A DNA stretch of 64,000 nucleotides from G963663365 sp963663365 (GCA_963663365.2 CAXXIH010000004.1:1302001-1366000); one strand, 5' to 3'; counted from the first letter of the stretch, positions 28,063-36,698 are shown. Notes: generated from the sequence alone by a model not told the origin. Numbers and translations: made by a program.

Positions 28063-28168
28063 CTGAGTGTTCGGATTTCGTTGTACTTGGGCCATCCGGA
28101 TAGTCTTGAGGATGGAGCATGGGGGTGTGGCCCGGTCTGGGGCCGGTTATTCCGCAAGGGGCGGCATT

Positions 28169-28999
28169 ATGGAAGCGGAGCGCAAATCATCATCTCGCAA
28201 GAAAAGCAAACCGGAAAAAAAAGCGGATAAAGTCTCCGGCAAATTTAGCGATGAGAACCAAACACCCTACCGGGAAATTCCGGTTAATCGTATCGATCCC
28301 AATCCGCAACAGCCGCGCAGGATATTCGATAAACAAAAGCTGAAAGAACTTGCTCAATCGATCCGAATATACGGCGTTTTGATGCCGATTTCGGTGCGTC
28401 CGCCGAATATGAATCATCGCTATGTTTTGATTTCCGGTGAACGGCGGTGGCGGGCGGCTAAAATCGCGGGATTAAAAACGATACCGGCATTGGTTCGTGA
28501 AGATGGACTTTTTTTGGAATTGGCGTTATTAGAAAATCTGCAAAGGGAAGATTTGAATCCCATCGAAGAGGCCATCGGTATTCATAAGCTGAAGGAATTG
28601 AAAGGATGTACAGACGTGGAGCTTGCCGGAATCCTCGGCGTTTCGCGTACGAGCGTTTCGGAAAAGTTGGCATTACTTCGGTTGCCGCCCTGGTTGATTG
28701 CCGAATGTCGAACGTCCGACATTGCTTCTAAGTCCATTCTTTATCAGATAGTTACGATGAAAAACGACTTTGAGATTCAAGAAGTTTGGAAGCGGTTTAA
28801 AGAGGGCCGTATGAAAGTCCGGGAGGCGCGCAAACGGAAAAAGTATCATCGGATCCGGGCCTTGCCCTATAAACATGTATTTAGGGATCCGAGTTATACT
28901 TTGACGATTCAATTCCGCCGTTCGGATGTTGAGCCGGGGGAAATTATCGACATTCTGCAAGCAGAGATCGACCGGTTACTACAAGAATTGCGGAGATAA
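28169..28999 (+). CDS. ParB/Spo0J-like DNA-binding protein
   Basis: A 276-residue protein. The ATG at 28169 follows AAGGGG; longer in-frame starts lie upstream but lack ribosome sites. A basic, lysine-rich head (about 1-35) precedes the ParB N-terminal domain (about 40-130), with the CTPase/box motifs PNPQQPRRIF, ISGERRWRAAKIAG and ENLQREDLNPIEEA. A helix-turn-helix follows (VELAGILGVSRTSVSEKLALL). ParB clamps load at parS sites and act in chromosome segregation. There is no parA neighbour and no ribosomal or rnpA-type origin context, so this may be a secondary, Noc-like or regulatory ParB. Confidence 0.85.
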   Translation: MEAERKSSSRKKSKPEKKADKVSGKFSDENQTPYREIPVNRIDPNPQQPRRIFDKQKLKELAQSIRIYGVLMPISVRPPNMNHRYVLISGERRWRAAKIAGLKTIPALVREDGLFLELALLENLQREDLNPIEEAIGIHKLKELKGCTDVELAGILGVSRTSVSEKLALLRLPPWLIAECRTSDIASKSILYQIVTMKNDFEIQEVWKRFKEGRMKVREARKRKKYHRIRALPYKHVFRDPSYTLTIQFRRSDVEPGEIIDILQAEIDRLLQELRR

Positions 29000-29036
29000 A
29001 CGGCGTACGTATGATAAAAAGGCAACGTTCTTTTAG

Positions 29037-29153
29037 TAATTATGAGAAGGCGTATATTACATGCTGAATTTTCACCATTTATGGAATGACGTGGATGGTA
29101 GGGTTATTTGTAGAACGTAAGGGTAATAACTTAAAGTATAGCTCTCATAATTA
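29037..29153. repeat. 117-base stretch bounded by 11-base inverted repeats
   Basis: TAATTATGAGA (29037-29047) and TCTCATAATTA (29143-29153) are perfect inverted repeats around 95 bases without a gene. It resembles a small transposon-like element (MITE) but has no clear target duplication. Confidence 0.3.
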
Positions 29154-29179
29154 ATTTTGTAGTTCACATTAAATTTCTG

Positions 29180-29219
29180 TTGACATGCCCTGTAAGGCAT
29201 GCTACATATCATATGTAGC
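29180..29219 (+). promoter_or_regulatory. Strong promoter overlapped by two palindromes
   Basis: TTGACA (29180-29185) and TACATA (29203-29208) are exactly 17 bases apart. The -10 box is inside a perfect 19-base palindrome, GCTACATAT-C-ATATGTAGC (29201-29219). A second inverted repeat (CATGCC/GGCATG) fills the spacer. This is the layout of a repressed promoter. It would start an RNA near 29215 with a leader of about 300 bases for the gene at 29512. Confidence 0.6.
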
Positions 29220-29282
29220 AGACATTGTGTTGGTGTCTACTAAGAAAGTGGGTAATACCGTGGAAGCATCAGGAGGTTTCTT

Positions 29283-29303
29283 ATGCGTATCTTGCCTTAT
29301 TGA
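29283..29303 (+). CDS. Possible six-residue leader peptide
   Basis: ATG opens a frame encoding MRILPY and then TGA. A perfect AGGAGG (29271-29276) lies six bases upstream, the best ribosome site in this leader. It lies in the long leader of the 29512 gene and could serve as a leader peptide or entry site. It may also be chance. Confidence 0.3.
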   Translation: MRILPY

Positions 29304-29511
29304 GTAAATCCGTATGCCGGATCGTGTATACGGATAACTGTATGCAGGCTGCATGCCGGGGAATGTATAAATCGTAAACCGATGGGGCTCGGTTGATTAA
29401 GTCGAATTATGCATATGTACCTGTATGCCTTCAGCATGAAATAATGATCTGTATTCGAAATAGCGAAACAGCCGGGGTATCTTTATGCCTCGGATCGCAG
29501 GGGGAAACATA
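29304..29511 (+). other. Structured 5' leader of the 29512 gene
   Basis: Several hairpins can be drawn: ATCCGTAT/ATACGGAT (29308-29315 with 29328-29335), AACCGA/TCGGTT, and a nine-pair stem CCGGGGTAT/ATGCCTCGG that ends about 18 bases before the AGGGGG ribosome site of the gene. It matches no riboswitch family I know. Confidence 0.4.
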
Positions 29512-32500
29512 ATGAAAGTTGCAAGCGAAAGTTGCAGCGCAAGCAGGGCAACCGGAAATTTTTGTATTGTCTTCAGTGTGATTTTCTTGGCCATGGCGGC
29601 TGCCGGTAATTATTCGGCGCAGGCTGCGCAAGCCTCACAGGTTGAATTTGAGCGGCCTATTCCTCTATCAGAGACAGCGGAGCGGATCGCGGCGGATCAG
29701 ATTGCGTTTTACAGTTATCCAAAGTATTACCGGAACGCCAGCGGGGATCTGGCCGAGGTGGATACGAACTTCCGCTCTTCGCCACTGGCGGATTGGGATT
29801 ATGAAGTCTCTATGGGCATTTGGCGGTTGCTGATCCGTAAAGACGGGACATTCTCGGCCCGCCACTCCGGAGACACGTTTACCTACCGTCTTATGGATTA
29901 CGGTTTGTCCAATAAAGAGGGCTTTTGTTCCTTGGCCAAGCAATCTCCGAATTGGGATTCCTTTATCGTTGCAGGCAATAAGGCGATTTGGAGCGATGTG
30001 TTTCCGGGTGTGAATCTGGAGATCGAGTACATCCACGATATCCTAAAAGTCAATCTGTACATGTCTCAAAACAGCCGCGATACGCTTGCGGCCCATGAAT
30101 ACGCGCGCGCCCATCCCGAGGCCAAGCTGGTCTACCGGTTCGATATTCAGGACCTGTTTTTGCAGCCCTCGAAGGTGAGTGACGCCCTGCAAGAACAGGC
30201 GCTGGACCAGGACTTTGAGATTACCGGCGCGTTGAATTTCTCCCGTTCCGGGAAAGTCCGCCATAGTATTGTTCCGGCCAAGGCCTGGGTACAGGACGAT
30301 GCAAGCAAACCATTGCGCGATATGGAACCGATCAGCCTATCGCAAACCTGGTGCGGAAAAGAGAGCCAAAAGCATTACGATCTAGGCATCGGACTCGATG
30401 AATTCTTCAATGCACCGGATGGAACGCTTGTTTTGGATCCCACGACGATTTTTGAGGTTATTCAACCGCCAAGCAAAGATGCGCTTTTAAACGGTGAAAC
30501 CAACTTCGGCAGTGATACAACAGTTTCATGGTACGATGATGATCATTTCGTAATTGCGTTTAACGTTGGTGTACTCAATGACGGTATCGTTATCACAAAA
30601 GCGGAACTCAGTATTTATGAATGGTATAGCAGTATCGATTCGAATATTGGTTCCAGGGCCTACAATGTTACTGAATACTGGAATGAATCGCTAACCACAT
30701 GGACCTATGGCTGGACCACACCCGGAGGCGACTACACGACCACCAATCAAAGCCCTGAAATCATTCTTCCCGATGACGACGACGAGTGGATCACCTGGGA
30801 TATAACTGACGCTTTTGACGCCCGTTTCCCGTGGGATAAGGAAGAAATCGAAGACTACGGTTTCTTAGTCCGGATGGTCGATTCAACCGGCGGAAAGATC
30901 AAGATGTACACGCGCGAGCACGCCACGGTCAGCCTGCGCCCCAAGTTGATCGTGACCTATGAAACTCCATCGTTCGGGATCGACGTCGGAAATGGATATA
31001 ATGAGGCCGAGAATGGACCAATCGATTCACGGCAGGAAGCGGCACAAAATGAACATCTGCATCTGCTGCGTTTCTTTATGCATCCATTCGAAGACAATAA
31101 CCTAAATATCCAATTTATCGAAACAGCCGATAGCAACGACATGCGGGTCATACCAGTGTTTAACGTTGCTAGAGCATCGATATACGACCCCACGGCAACA
31201 CCTATTCCGGTTCCACAGGCCGCGGCAACGTATGCAGCGTATGTCAAAGCGGCTCTTACTCCGTTATGCACACAAATCAAGAACCGTACAATTGTCGCCA
31301 TTGAGTTAGGTAATGAAGCCGATCACGGCTTTGGGCAAACAATGCCAATGTCACCTATACCAACACCCTGGGAGGAGGCGCTCGACCGGTACTATGCCGG
31401 CAATTATTTTGGCGAGTATTATTATGCCGCGCGCCAAACGGTAAAAGCGGAGTGGCCCGACCTGCCGATTATCAGTGGAGGGAGCTCGATTGTGTTGCTT
31501 ACCTTTAGTTATCCCGACGCCATCGGCGGAGGAGCACCCCCGGAGATAAACGGGATTGGACAACACGCCAAAGCCTTTCTGTCCGGTTTTATCGACTGGG
31601 TCACCGCAGCGACCACTCAAACTCCCGGTATCGATCCCTATGAGATTCTCCCCGAGATCTTGGGTATTCATAGCTATCCCTTAGATAATCCGCCGGAAGA
31701 ATTTCAGGATATACCTGAAAGCGGAGGCTCAACCTATGAGTACCTCCAACGTTATGATTATGTGTTGGCCGCGGCAGAAACCCGGACCGCGGGACAATAC
31801 AGCCCTGAAATTGCCGCCACTGAATACGACACCATCTTCTGGGCCTCGGAACGGCCGACAGCATTGCCTACGCCAGATCCCACCAATTCTGATCTTGGTT
31901 TGGCAAACTTTCCCACACATATCGAAGCGCCGGAAAGGCAAGCCATCCACTTTTTACGTAGAATCCTGCTTGATGCAACTATTGAAAACTGCCATAACGA
32001 GCCTGCGTTGAAATACAGTATGTACTTTCACCATCCCATGGATATGAGTTGGGATGCGGGCAACATGCATGGATTCTCTCACAATCCAAACGGTACCCCG
32101 GTGGCCACCCCGCGGCCAATCCTTAAAGTGGCGAGGGAAATGTACGATCCCGGCAGTTACACAACACCCAGACCTGCGCTGGGCCAGCCCGGCACAAGTA
32201 TATGGGTTCCCGCAAATTCGACTGATGATGCCGCAGAAGGAGTAGATACACCTCAAGTGCCACGCGTGATGAATGTAGGCTGGGAGACACGGTATGGCGA
32301 AAAGTGGGGCGCTATTTGGAAATACAAAAACCGGCTTGTACATCTCCCTTTTCCTGAAGATCCCGTTGAAGTATGGGAGTATTACGAGGCAACGCCAACC
32401 CCAGCGATATTTAAGGCTATTGGTGATACCCGCAATCTAAAAGCGCAACTATATCAATTCGACGACATGGGCAACATCGCAAATTACGATTCCAATAGCC

Positions 32501-32616
32501 TAGAACCTATTGCGGGCACACCGATTCCATACTCAAGTTACACAGACGGAGATACTTTTTACAGCATCCCAAATGTTTCACATAATCCATTTGTTATTCA
32601 TTTTATAGAAGATTGA
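29512..32616 (+). CDS. Secreted protein: DNRLRE-like domain plus GH-A-type barrel
   Basis: A 1034-residue exported protein. The ATG at 29512 follows AGGGGG at seven bases. A signal peptide ends near AGNYSAQAAQA. Residues about 45-310 form a domain shared with the 33966 product (YPKYYRNASGDLAEV, LLIRKDGTFSARHSG). A DNRLRE-like beta domain (about 311-483) has DDHFVIAFNV, ITKAELSIYEW and SLRPKLIVTYE. The rest resembles a clan GH-A glycosidase barrel: acid/base candidate Glu in IELGNEADHG (near residue 600) and nucleophile candidate in AATEYDT (near 768). Thr-Pro segments such as PTATPIPVP and ALPTPDPT interrupt it. Polysaccharide hydrolysis is likely but the substrate is unknown. Confidence 0.8.
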   Translation: MKVASESCSASRATGNFCIVFSVIFLAMAAAGNYSAQAAQASQVEFERPIPLSETAERIAADQIAFYSYPKYYRNASGDLAEVDTNFRSSPLADWDYEVSMGIWRLLIRKDGTFSARHSGDTFTYRLMDYGLSNKEGFCSLAKQSPNWDSFIVAGNKAIWSDVFPGVNLEIEYIHDILKVNLYMSQNSRDTLAAHEYARAHPEAKLVYRFDIQDLFLQPSKVSDALQEQALDQDFEITGALNFSRSGKVRHSIVPAKAWVQDDASKPLRDMEPISLSQTWCGKESQKHYDLGIGLDEFFNAPDGTLVLDPTTIFEVIQPPSKDALLNGETNFGSDTTVSWYDDDHFVIAFNVGVLNDGIVITKAELSIYEWYSSIDSNIGSRAYNVTEYWNESLTTWTYGWTTPGGDYTTTNQSPEIILPDDDDEWITWDITDAFDARFPWDKEEIEDYGFLVRMVDSTGGKIKMYTREHATVSLRPKLIVTYETPSFGIDVGNGYNEAENGPIDSRQEAAQNEHLHLLRFFMHPFEDNNLNIQFIETADSNDMRVIPVFNVARASIYDPTATPIPVPQAAATYAAYVKAALTPLCTQIKNRTIVAIELGNEADHGFGQTMPMSPIPTPWEEALDRYYAGNYFGEYYYAARQTVKAEWPDLPIISGGSSIVLLTFSYPDAIGGGAPPEINGIGQHAKAFLSGFIDWVTAATTQTPGIDPYEILPEILGIHSYPLDNPPEEFQDIPESGGSTYEYLQRYDYVLAAAETRTAGQYSPEIAATEYDTIFWASERPTALPTPDPTNSDLGLANFPTHIEAPERQAIHFLRRILLDATIENCHNEPALKYSMYFHHPMDMSWDAGNMHGFSHNPNGTPVATPRPILKVAREMYDPGSYTTPRPALGQPGTSIWVPANSTDDAAEGVDTPQVPRVMNVGWETRYGEKWGAIWKYKNRLVHLPFPEDPVEVWEYYEATPTPAIFKAIGDTRNLKAQLYQFDDMGNIANYDSNSLEPIAGTPIPYSSYTDGDTFYSIPNVSHNPFVIHFIED

Positions 32617-32631
32617 GAAAAGCATGCATGT

Positions 32632-32662
32632 ATTCAATATATTCTCATATATTGAATTTTTT
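32632..32662 (+). terminator. AT-rich hairpin with T-run
   Basis: Perfect 11-base arms ATTCAATATAT and ATATATTGAAT around TCTC are followed by six T. It closes the 29512 gene but also lies only 20 bases before the ATG at 32683, so it may attenuate that gene. Confidence 0.65.
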
Positions 32663-32682
32663 CAAATGAAAGGAAGAGAATA

Positions 32683-33858
32683 ATGATATTATTTTACAAA
32701 TCTATCATCAATAGCCAATATAATTCGAAGTATATATACATATTCATGCTTGTCATTTTCGGAACAAGTATGTGTATCTGGACAAAAACATGCTATTGTC
32801 TTCAAGAACCATCTATTATTATTAAGCATTCTACCTCTACACCTTCGAATGCGGGCGAGCGCTATGATACCATTCATTTTTCAGATGATGAGACTCTTTT
32901 GCTGGCCACAAGTGTCATGGGTGTTGATATCTGGAATATTGATTCACAAGAGTTAATGCAATCATTTTCCCCACAAGATTTTAATGTAAATAACTTCATT
33001 TCTTTGCGGACGACAAATAATTTATCAAGATTTCTATTTGTCCATTCCGGAGACTACAACCCAATCCACGCCATTATGGTTGATTCAAGTAACGGCAATG
33101 CTCTTTGGCAGATTGAATCCGAGCCATCAGATTATTTCACAAGCCACCTCTATCTGGCTTCTGGCGGATACACATATCGAACCGGCAAGAATATTCTTTC
33201 ACAAGACGGGGGAATTGCTATTGTATACTTTCAATGGGACAAAGATGAACGCAAGTATTTTTTGGTGAACGGTCAAACAGGGGAATTTCAGCGGACTTTG
33301 AATATTAATGCATCACCAGCAGAAATATTTCCTGATAACCAACGATTATTAGCAGCAGAAGGTGGACAAGATCCATTCATTTGCATTTACAACTTAAAAA
33401 ATGATCAACTAATTCATAAGTTTCCTAATTCCATGAACGCGAAACTGTCGAATGATACATCCAGTTTATATGTTTCAAATCCGGATAGTAGCACAATTCG
33501 CGTTTATAATACGCAAACTGGGATCATCGAGAAGCAATTTAGCAGTTTAAACAATCTTGGGCAGGACTATTATCTTACACCGCATGGCGACCGCATTCTA
33601 TATAGCGAAGGATTGTTGACTATTGGACGTCTCGATTATGATGCTGAAAAAGAAATTGGGGTATTAACAAAATTACAGACATTTGTTGAAAGTACTTTGG
33701 ACATTGATTCAACATCCTATAGATATGGGTATGTAAAAGGTTTTAGTAAGAATGGAAAATATGCTTATCTTGTCATCCGTGAAACCAACACAATTTGGCT
33801 ATGGGATTTGGAGGAGCTGGGGCTTTCAGGTGTAAAACAGGGCGAGGAGTATCGCTGA
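32683..33858 (+). CDS. AT-rich secreted or anchored beta-propeller (WD40-like) protein
   Basis: A 391-residue protein. AAAGGAAGAG precedes the ATG. An N-terminal hydrophobic helix (YIYIFMLVIFGTSMCIW) is followed by propeller-type repeats (FSDDETLLLATSVMGVDIWN, FICIYNLKNDQLIHKF, STIRVYNTQTG, TIWLWDLEE). It resembles the tandem propeller proteins at 52364 and 54427 in style, but is much shorter. The DNA is visibly more AT-rich than its neighbours, which may mark transfer. It lies between two genes that share a domain and directly behind a terminator hairpin. Its function is unknown; a protein-binding scaffold is likely. Confidence 0.75.
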   Translation: MILFYKSIINSQYNSKYIYIFMLVIFGTSMCIWTKTCYCLQEPSIIIKHSTSTPSNAGERYDTIHFSDDETLLLATSVMGVDIWNIDSQELMQSFSPQDFNVNNFISLRTTNNLSRFLFVHSGDYNPIHAIMVDSSNGNALWQIESEPSDYFTSHLYLASGGYTYRTGKNILSQDGGIAIVYFQWDKDERKYFLVNGQTGEFQRTLNINASPAEIFPDNQRLLAAEGGQDPFICIYNLKNDQLIHKFPNSMNAKLSNDTSSLYVSNPDSSTIRVYNTQTGIIEKQFSSLNNLGQDYYLTPHGDRILYSEGLLTIGRLDYDAEKEIGVLTKLQTFVESTLDIDSTSYRYGYVKGFSKNGKYAYLVIRETNTIWLWDLEELGLSGVKQGEEYR

Positions 33859-33965
33859 AGCCGGATCGCTCCCGGGTAATAGACATGGCCCATGGTACGA
33901 TGTTTCACAGGGTATGAAAGACTGATGTTGTTGCACTTTCAGGCTGTGACCAGAGGGAACGTAGT

Positions 33966-35597
33966 TTGGATACTGAAAGATTTAACGGAGCGTATCTGCT
34001 TTTTATCCTTGGAAGCAGCCTAATTTTTTTATTGTGTATCATTGTCTGGATTTTCTGGCACACGGCAACATCTCGCTATAAAACGTATCCCTATCCCCTG
34101 AATCATTTTACGGAAATCTCCGGACCGGGACAGATCACAATCTTCAGCTACCCCAAATTCAGATTGACTGAGAATGGGGAGTGGGTGGCGACACAAAGCC
34201 GGCTTTTGGTTACGGCTCATGATGAGCGTTTCGCCGAGACGAAAAGCGGCGTCTATTACTTTCGCTGCAACAAAGACGGCGCAATCCAACTCAAGCATCA
34301 GGGATTTTCGATTCTGTACAAGTTGGAGGATGTCGCGCTTTTGCATCCGGATGGGAGCGAAAAATCGCTGGCCTTTGAGGACGGTGTCCAATCCTTGCCC
34401 AATATCATCGAAAGCGTGGCGTATTGGATGGACTACTTTCCGATGATTAATTCGGCCCTAATTCATGGTCAGGACTATTTCCGGCACGCCGTCGTCATTA
34501 CCGAAAAAATGAGAGCGGCCATGGAGAAAGCCTCTCTCATCAAAGGCTTCAACGAGAATACTGTCCTGGCCGTTAAATTCAGTATTTACAAAGTCACGGA
34601 TGATGGTCTCGTTACGCTGGACCGGGACCGTACGATTGACTGGGATAAAAATTATGAGTTAAGAGGTCCGTTACAGGTCATGAAAGAGGGGCGGGTTAAG
34701 CACCGTTTCTACTTTCACTACGGCTACATGAAAAACAAAGAATACGATTGGGATTTCAGCGGTATTACCGGATTCCAAGCCCAGGCGGAATTGAAATCCG
34801 ATGAGAATCAAAACCATTGGCTGATTGTAACCGTTCCGCTCTCAAAATTGATCGAAGACGCTCCCGGTCCTTTAATGTTTGAGATGGCCGTGCATTTCGA
34901 GGAAGGCGATACGCCTTATTCCGGTCTACGAGAACTATCCCAATCCGGCCGGGATGAGGCAGCGGCTTTCACACTCGGCGCAAAACAACAAGTCTCCGAA
35001 GAATTCGAAGTTTATTTCCCCAAACCGGGTACGGCTCAGACAATGGAATCGTTGGCCGGATTTCAATTGACAGGGATTGAGGACTTATTACCGGAAGATG
35101 CAGATGTTGTAGAAAGCCGGTTGCTTTTAACGCTCTATGGGGACGGGCTAATTCAACACACACGATTTTGGTTCCCATTTGAGGCAGTCTACGAGTTTTT
35201 GCCGAGTCCGAAGTCTGAATTTGTCATGCATAACAAAGCGGGCCTACAGGGGGAACTGTTGCTTGCTCACGATTCCGGCGAAGACAATCCGGTGGTTCCC
35301 GTACAAGAAAAAAACAAAGATTTCGAAGAGTACGTATTCGACGGTCCGGAAATTAGCCTCCAGGTCACTCCCGAATCTCTTATATTTGGCGGTGGAGAAA
35401 ACATCACTGACGGACAATCGAACAAGATCTACTTAGCGCCGATTTCCACAGAGCGGTTTGGCAATGTGGTCCAGACCGGCGGCGATTGTTGGCGGTTTCA
35501 TTCGACCACAAGTTATGCCATGGATGCGAACAATCGGCCCCGTCTAATCCTAAACTGCACCGGCAGTGTGGAAATTCCCCTGTCCGCAAAAAATTGA
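33966..35597 (+). CDS. Membrane-anchored relative of the 29512 N-terminal domain
   Basis: A 543-residue protein of unknown function. The start is TTG, with AGAGGGA about 8 bases upstream. One helix (LLFILGSSLIFLLCIIVWIFW) anchors it. The outer part repeats features of the 29512 product: YPKFRLTENGEWVA against YPKYYRNASGDLAEV, a DGAIQLKHQG segment against DGTFSARHSG, and YELRGPLQVMKEGRVKHR against FEITGALNFSRSGKVRHS. A DNRLRE or catalytic part is not evident. The C-terminal half has beta-rich segments (WRFHSTTSYAMDANNRPRLI). The two genes probably act on the same target, one secreted and one held at the membrane. Confidence 0.75.
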   Translation: MDTERFNGAYLLFILGSSLIFLLCIIVWIFWHTATSRYKTYPYPLNHFTEISGPGQITIFSYPKFRLTENGEWVATQSRLLVTAHDERFAETKSGVYYFRCNKDGAIQLKHQGFSILYKLEDVALLHPDGSEKSLAFEDGVQSLPNIIESVAYWMDYFPMINSALIHGQDYFRHAVVITEKMRAAMEKASLIKGFNENTVLAVKFSIYKVTDDGLVTLDRDRTIDWDKNYELRGPLQVMKEGRVKHRFYFHYGYMKNKEYDWDFSGITGFQAQAELKSDENQNHWLIVTVPLSKLIEDAPGPLMFEMAVHFEEGDTPYSGLRELSQSGRDEAAAFTLGAKQQVSEEFEVYFPKPGTAQTMESLAGFQLTGIEDLLPEDADVVESRLLLTLYGDGLIQHTRFWFPFEAVYEFLPSPKSEFVMHNKAGLQGELLLAHDSGEDNPVVPVQEKNKDFEEYVFDGPEISLQVTPESLIFGGGENITDGQSNKIYLAPISTERFGNVVQTGGDCWRFHSTTSYAMDANNRPRLILNCTGSVEIPLSAKN

Positions 35598-35881
35598 AGC
35601 GGTTGTATATATAGAGTGGCCAGGCAAATACCAGTGCGGAAAGTCCAAGGCAGAAAAAGAGGTCGAGGAGATTCATGCGAGCGATCCCTTTCTGTATTTT
35701 AAGGTGAAAGCTCCTCTGCCGTCATCTCTTGACAGCAGAATCTTTCCCAATCGCTCTGTTTTGTTACTTTGCCTAGACAGTTAGCGCTTACATCGGCCTT
35801 TAACGCATAAATCCGTGCCTTCCAAACCGTTACGCATGTAAAGTTATATTATGCGGGTTTCTTAAATTGGCTATTAGGCGC

Positions 35882-35911
35882 TTGACGGAATCTTGCGAAT
35901 TACCGTATATT
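35882..35911 (+). promoter_or_regulatory. Strong sigma70-type promoter of the pilin gene
   Basis: TTGACG (35882-35887) and TATATT (35906-35911) are 18 bases apart. The predicted start near 35917 coincides with the first base of the hairpin that opens the structured leader. The preceding 280 bases of the spacer (35598-35881) hold no gene that I can see. Confidence 0.65.
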
Positions 35912-35916
35912 TTAAT

Positions 35917-36035
35917 TAGCGAACCCCAAGTCTCGCTATTTGTTGGCTCGGGGCGGCTGGGTGCCTATAACGTTTTTATCTGGCTTTATCTTGCACTACC
36001 TAGTCGCCCCCTTTCTTTTACTTGGGGTATTTTTT
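35917..36035 (+). ncRNA. Structured, possibly pseudoknotted RNA leader upstream of pilin gene
   Basis: Three pairings are clear. A 5' hairpin has arms TAGCGA (35917-35922) and TCGCTA (35933-35938). Its ten-base loop contains ACCCCAAGT (35923-35931), which is perfectly complementary to ACTTGGGGT (36020-36028). Between them a 13-pair stem with two G-U pairs joins 35950-35962 to 35998-36010. Six T (36030-36035) follow the last arm, as in an intrinsic terminator. GGGG at 36024-36027 could instead pair with CCCC at 36007-36010, giving alternative folds. The ribosome site AGGAGG (36061-36066) lies beyond it. It fits no riboswitch family I know; role as attenuator or small RNA is inference. Confidence 0.6.
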
Positions 36036-36077
36036 AGCGCGACTTAAATCTTCACATGAAAGGAGGTGAGCTAACGA

Positions 36078-36698
36078 ATGACGAGGCTAAAGGGGTTTAC
36101 GCTAATTGAGCTGCTGATTGTTGTTGCCATTATCGGTATTCTGGCTGCGATCGCAGTTCCGAACTTCCTGAACGCGCAGGTGCGCGCGAAGGTTTCAAGA
36201 GTCCAGAGTGAACATCGGTCACTGACCAACGCCCTGGAATCATTTAATATTGATAATGGCCAATATCCACCACTGAACGGATTTGACCGCGCAACCTCCC
36301 GTAACTGCAAAGAGAATGATCTTTCTTGCGCACGTATCGAGAGCAAGCGTCCGTTCCGTAAGATCCACCTGACAACACCGATCGCCTACATCGCCACGAT
36401 TCCTTTCGATCCGTTCCGCGGTGACGGCGGTAGCCGTGATTATCAGTATGGTTCTGATGGTATCAGCTACTACATCATTACTAGCTATGGTCCTGATGGA
36501 ACAGACGGTGCGGCAAGTGCAAATCCAAGTGAATTGGATGAACGTTTCTACACCGGCGCAACGATGAACGACCGGGATCAAGCGGCCGTCAGCTCAAGCA
36601 AGGGCGGCGGTTCGACGGATATGTACCTTTCCCGGTACGTTTATGATTCGTCGAATGGTGTCAGCAGCGATGGTGACATCATCAAGACTGGTCCGTAA
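36078..36698 (+). CDS. Type IV pilin/pseudopilin-like protein (GspG-like)
   Basis: A 206-residue prepilin. The N-terminus MTRLKG-FTLIELLIVVAIIGILAAIA has the prepilin peptidase site (cleavage after Gly6), methylated Phe, Glu at +5 and the assembly helix. The globular part has the pseudopilin pattern FNIDNGQYPP, IPFDPFRGDGG, YYIITSYGPDGTDG and the end YDSSNGVSSDGDIIKTGP, as in major pseudopilins of type II secretion or related pili. AGGAGGTGAG lies 11 bases before the ATG. The gene stands alone with its own promoter, structured leader and terminator, which suggests high, controlled expression. No pilus assembly genes are nearby. Confidence 0.9.
   Translation: MTRLKGFTLIELLIVVAIIGILAAIAVPNFLNAQVRAKVSRVQSEHRSLTNALESFNIDNGQYPPLNGFDRATSRNCKENDLSCARIESKRPFRKIHLTTPIAYIATIPFDPFRGDGGSRDYQYGSDGISYYIITSYGPDGTDGAASANPSELDERFYTGATMNDRDQAAVSSSKGGGSTDMYLSRYVYDSSNGVSSDGDIIKTGP

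Noticed and set aside
29304..29511. Leader considered as a c-di-GMP riboswitch
   Set aside because: The conserved core strings and the order of stems of c-di-GMP-I and -II are absent.
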